From the NCBI GenBank assembly GCA_021162745.1, contig JAGGYC010000091.1, positions 1 to 33,880 on the forward strand: DNA of 33,880 nt, read 5' to 3'. Positions 33,306 through 33,880 of the stretch are shown piece after piece. Position 1 is the first letter of the stretch. Every line of letters begins with the position of its first letter. The stretch comes from Desulfuromonas sp. (GTDB lineage Bacteria; Desulfobacterota; Desulfuromonadia; Desulfuromonadales; Desulfuromonadaceae). The position numbers and the translations under genes are program-made. Under the pieces are notes generated by a model that was given only the letters and a program-made list of their open reading frames with translations, was not told where the DNA came from and did not search any database.

Positions 33306-33880
33306 AAACAATTCACTCGAAGTTCGAGGTACGGCAGTAAAAATTAAAACCGTAGGTTCTGATGATTTTATCTGCCTTACGGATATTGCCAAATCCAAGA
33401 ATCCCGAACACCCTGACGACCTTATTCGGAACTGGCTGCGCAATCGCAACACGCTGGAACTTCTCGGAATATGGGAGCAACTCCATAACCCAGATTTTAA
33501 TCCCGTCGAATTCGACGGGATTAGAAAGCAAGCAGGTCTCAATAGCTTCACGCTCACTCCCAAACAATGGATTGAGAAAGTCAACGCCCTTGGCATTCAA
33601 TCCAAAACAGGGCGTTACGGCGGTACCTATGCCCACAAGGATATTGCTTTCGAATTCGCCTCTTGGGTTTCTGTTGAATTCAAACTTTATCTCATAACAG
33701 ATTTCCAGCGGCTCAAAGAGGAAGAGAATACCCGTCTGTCACTTTCCTGGAACCTCAACCGCACCCTCTCAAAAATCAATTATCGTATCCACACCGATGC
33801 GATTAAAGCCGAGCTGATTCCTTCTGAAGTCACTAAGGCTCAAGCGGCAAAGACCTACGCAAGCGAGGCTGATTTACTCA
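33295..33880 (+). CDS. KilA-N domain protein, truncated by the window end
   Basis: The first 195 residues are visible and the frame stays open to the window edge. The KilA-N domain spans about residues 8-140: FICLTDIAKSKNPEHPDDLI, NWLRNRNTLELLGIWEQLHN, and GLNSFTLTPKQWIEKVNALG, then TGRYGGTYAHKDIAFEFASWVSVEFKLYL. KilA-N is a phage-derived DNA-binding module. Its ATG lies inside the hsdM 3' end (11-bp overlap), so it belongs to the type I operon, where such genes sit between hsdM and hsdS. Its role in restriction is unknown. Confidence 0.9.
   Translation, partial: MANRNNSLEVRGTAVKIKTVGSDDFICLTDIAKSKNPEHPDDLIRNWLRNRNTLELLGIWEQLHNPDFNPVEFDGIRKQAGLNSFTLTPKQWIEKVNALGIQSKTGRYGGTYAHKDIAFEFASWVSVEFKLYLITDFQRLKEEENTRLSLSWNLNRTLSKINYRIHTDAIKAELIPSEVTKAQAAKTYASEADLL

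Noticed and set aside
1-33880. CRISPR arrays, rRNA or tRNA genes
   Set aside because: No regularly spaced short repeats, cas-like genes, or tRNA/rRNA signatures were seen on either strand by eye; a tRNAscan or CRISPR search was not possible.

Overview
The window looks like the chromosome of a Desulfuromonas/Pelobacter/Geobacter-type bacterium (Desulfuromonadales). I infer this from the order yceD-rpmF-plsX-fabH-fabD-fabG-acpP-fabF-rpiB-glyA-dCMP deaminase-nrdR-ribD-ribE-ribBA-ribH-nusB-hom, the moderate GC content, and the Geobacter-like RAYT transposase and dispersed repeats. No rRNA or tRNA gene is present to confirm it.

Layout. (1) 1-2856: the C-terminal part of a REP-associated tyrosine transposase followed by a tandem 23-bp motif, then a SAM methyltransferase, fxsA and mazG. 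(2) 2857-9873: a sigma70-type promoter with an inverted repeat across its -35 box, then a ribosome/fatty-acid cluster (yceD, rpmF, plsX, fabH, fabD, fabG, acpP, a hairpin-rich spacer, fabF, rpiB) closed by a strong terminator. (3) 9893-17803: glyA, dCMP deaminase, nrdR, the riboflavin genes ribD-ribE-ribBA-ribH, nusB and hom, ending in a terminator. A 213-bp dispersed repeat sits between ribE and ribBA. (4) 17855-23011: a YfcE-like phosphoesterase, a LapA-like membrane protein, an ExbB/ExbD pair, pfkA between two copies of a structured ~165-bp repeat, a convergent CDF metal exporter and an unknown protein. (5) 23113-26098: a second copy of the 213-bp repeat, yacG, queD and queE, then coaD, rsmD and yhbY on the minus strand. 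(6) 26099-30806: a BIME-like repeat, a histone-deacetylase-family protein with an unknown partner, a 28-codon membrane peptide gene, a FadL-type porin and trmJ. (7) 30807-33880: an accessory region with a yefM-yoeB toxin-antitoxin pair, an AT-rich spacer with an orphan terminator, and the start of a type I restriction-modification locus (hsdM overlapping a KilA-N gene that runs off the window).

Functionally, most of the window is housekeeping: phospholipid and fatty-acid initiation and elongation; one-carbon, nucleotide and flavin supply; homoserine synthesis; queuosine precursors; and CoA synthesis. Defence and stress functions are confined to the right end.

The most unusual signals are: the repeat pair around pfkA, whose terminal stems show compensatory changes between copies and whose second copy supplies the stop codons of two convergent genes; a dnaX-like slippery site in the LapA-like gene; the acpP-fabF hairpin cluster; the 28-aa membrane peptide; a YoeB homologue with the catalytic His replaced by Tyr; and the KilA-N gene embedded in the type I locus. 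Everything was read by eye; no alignment or database search was run.
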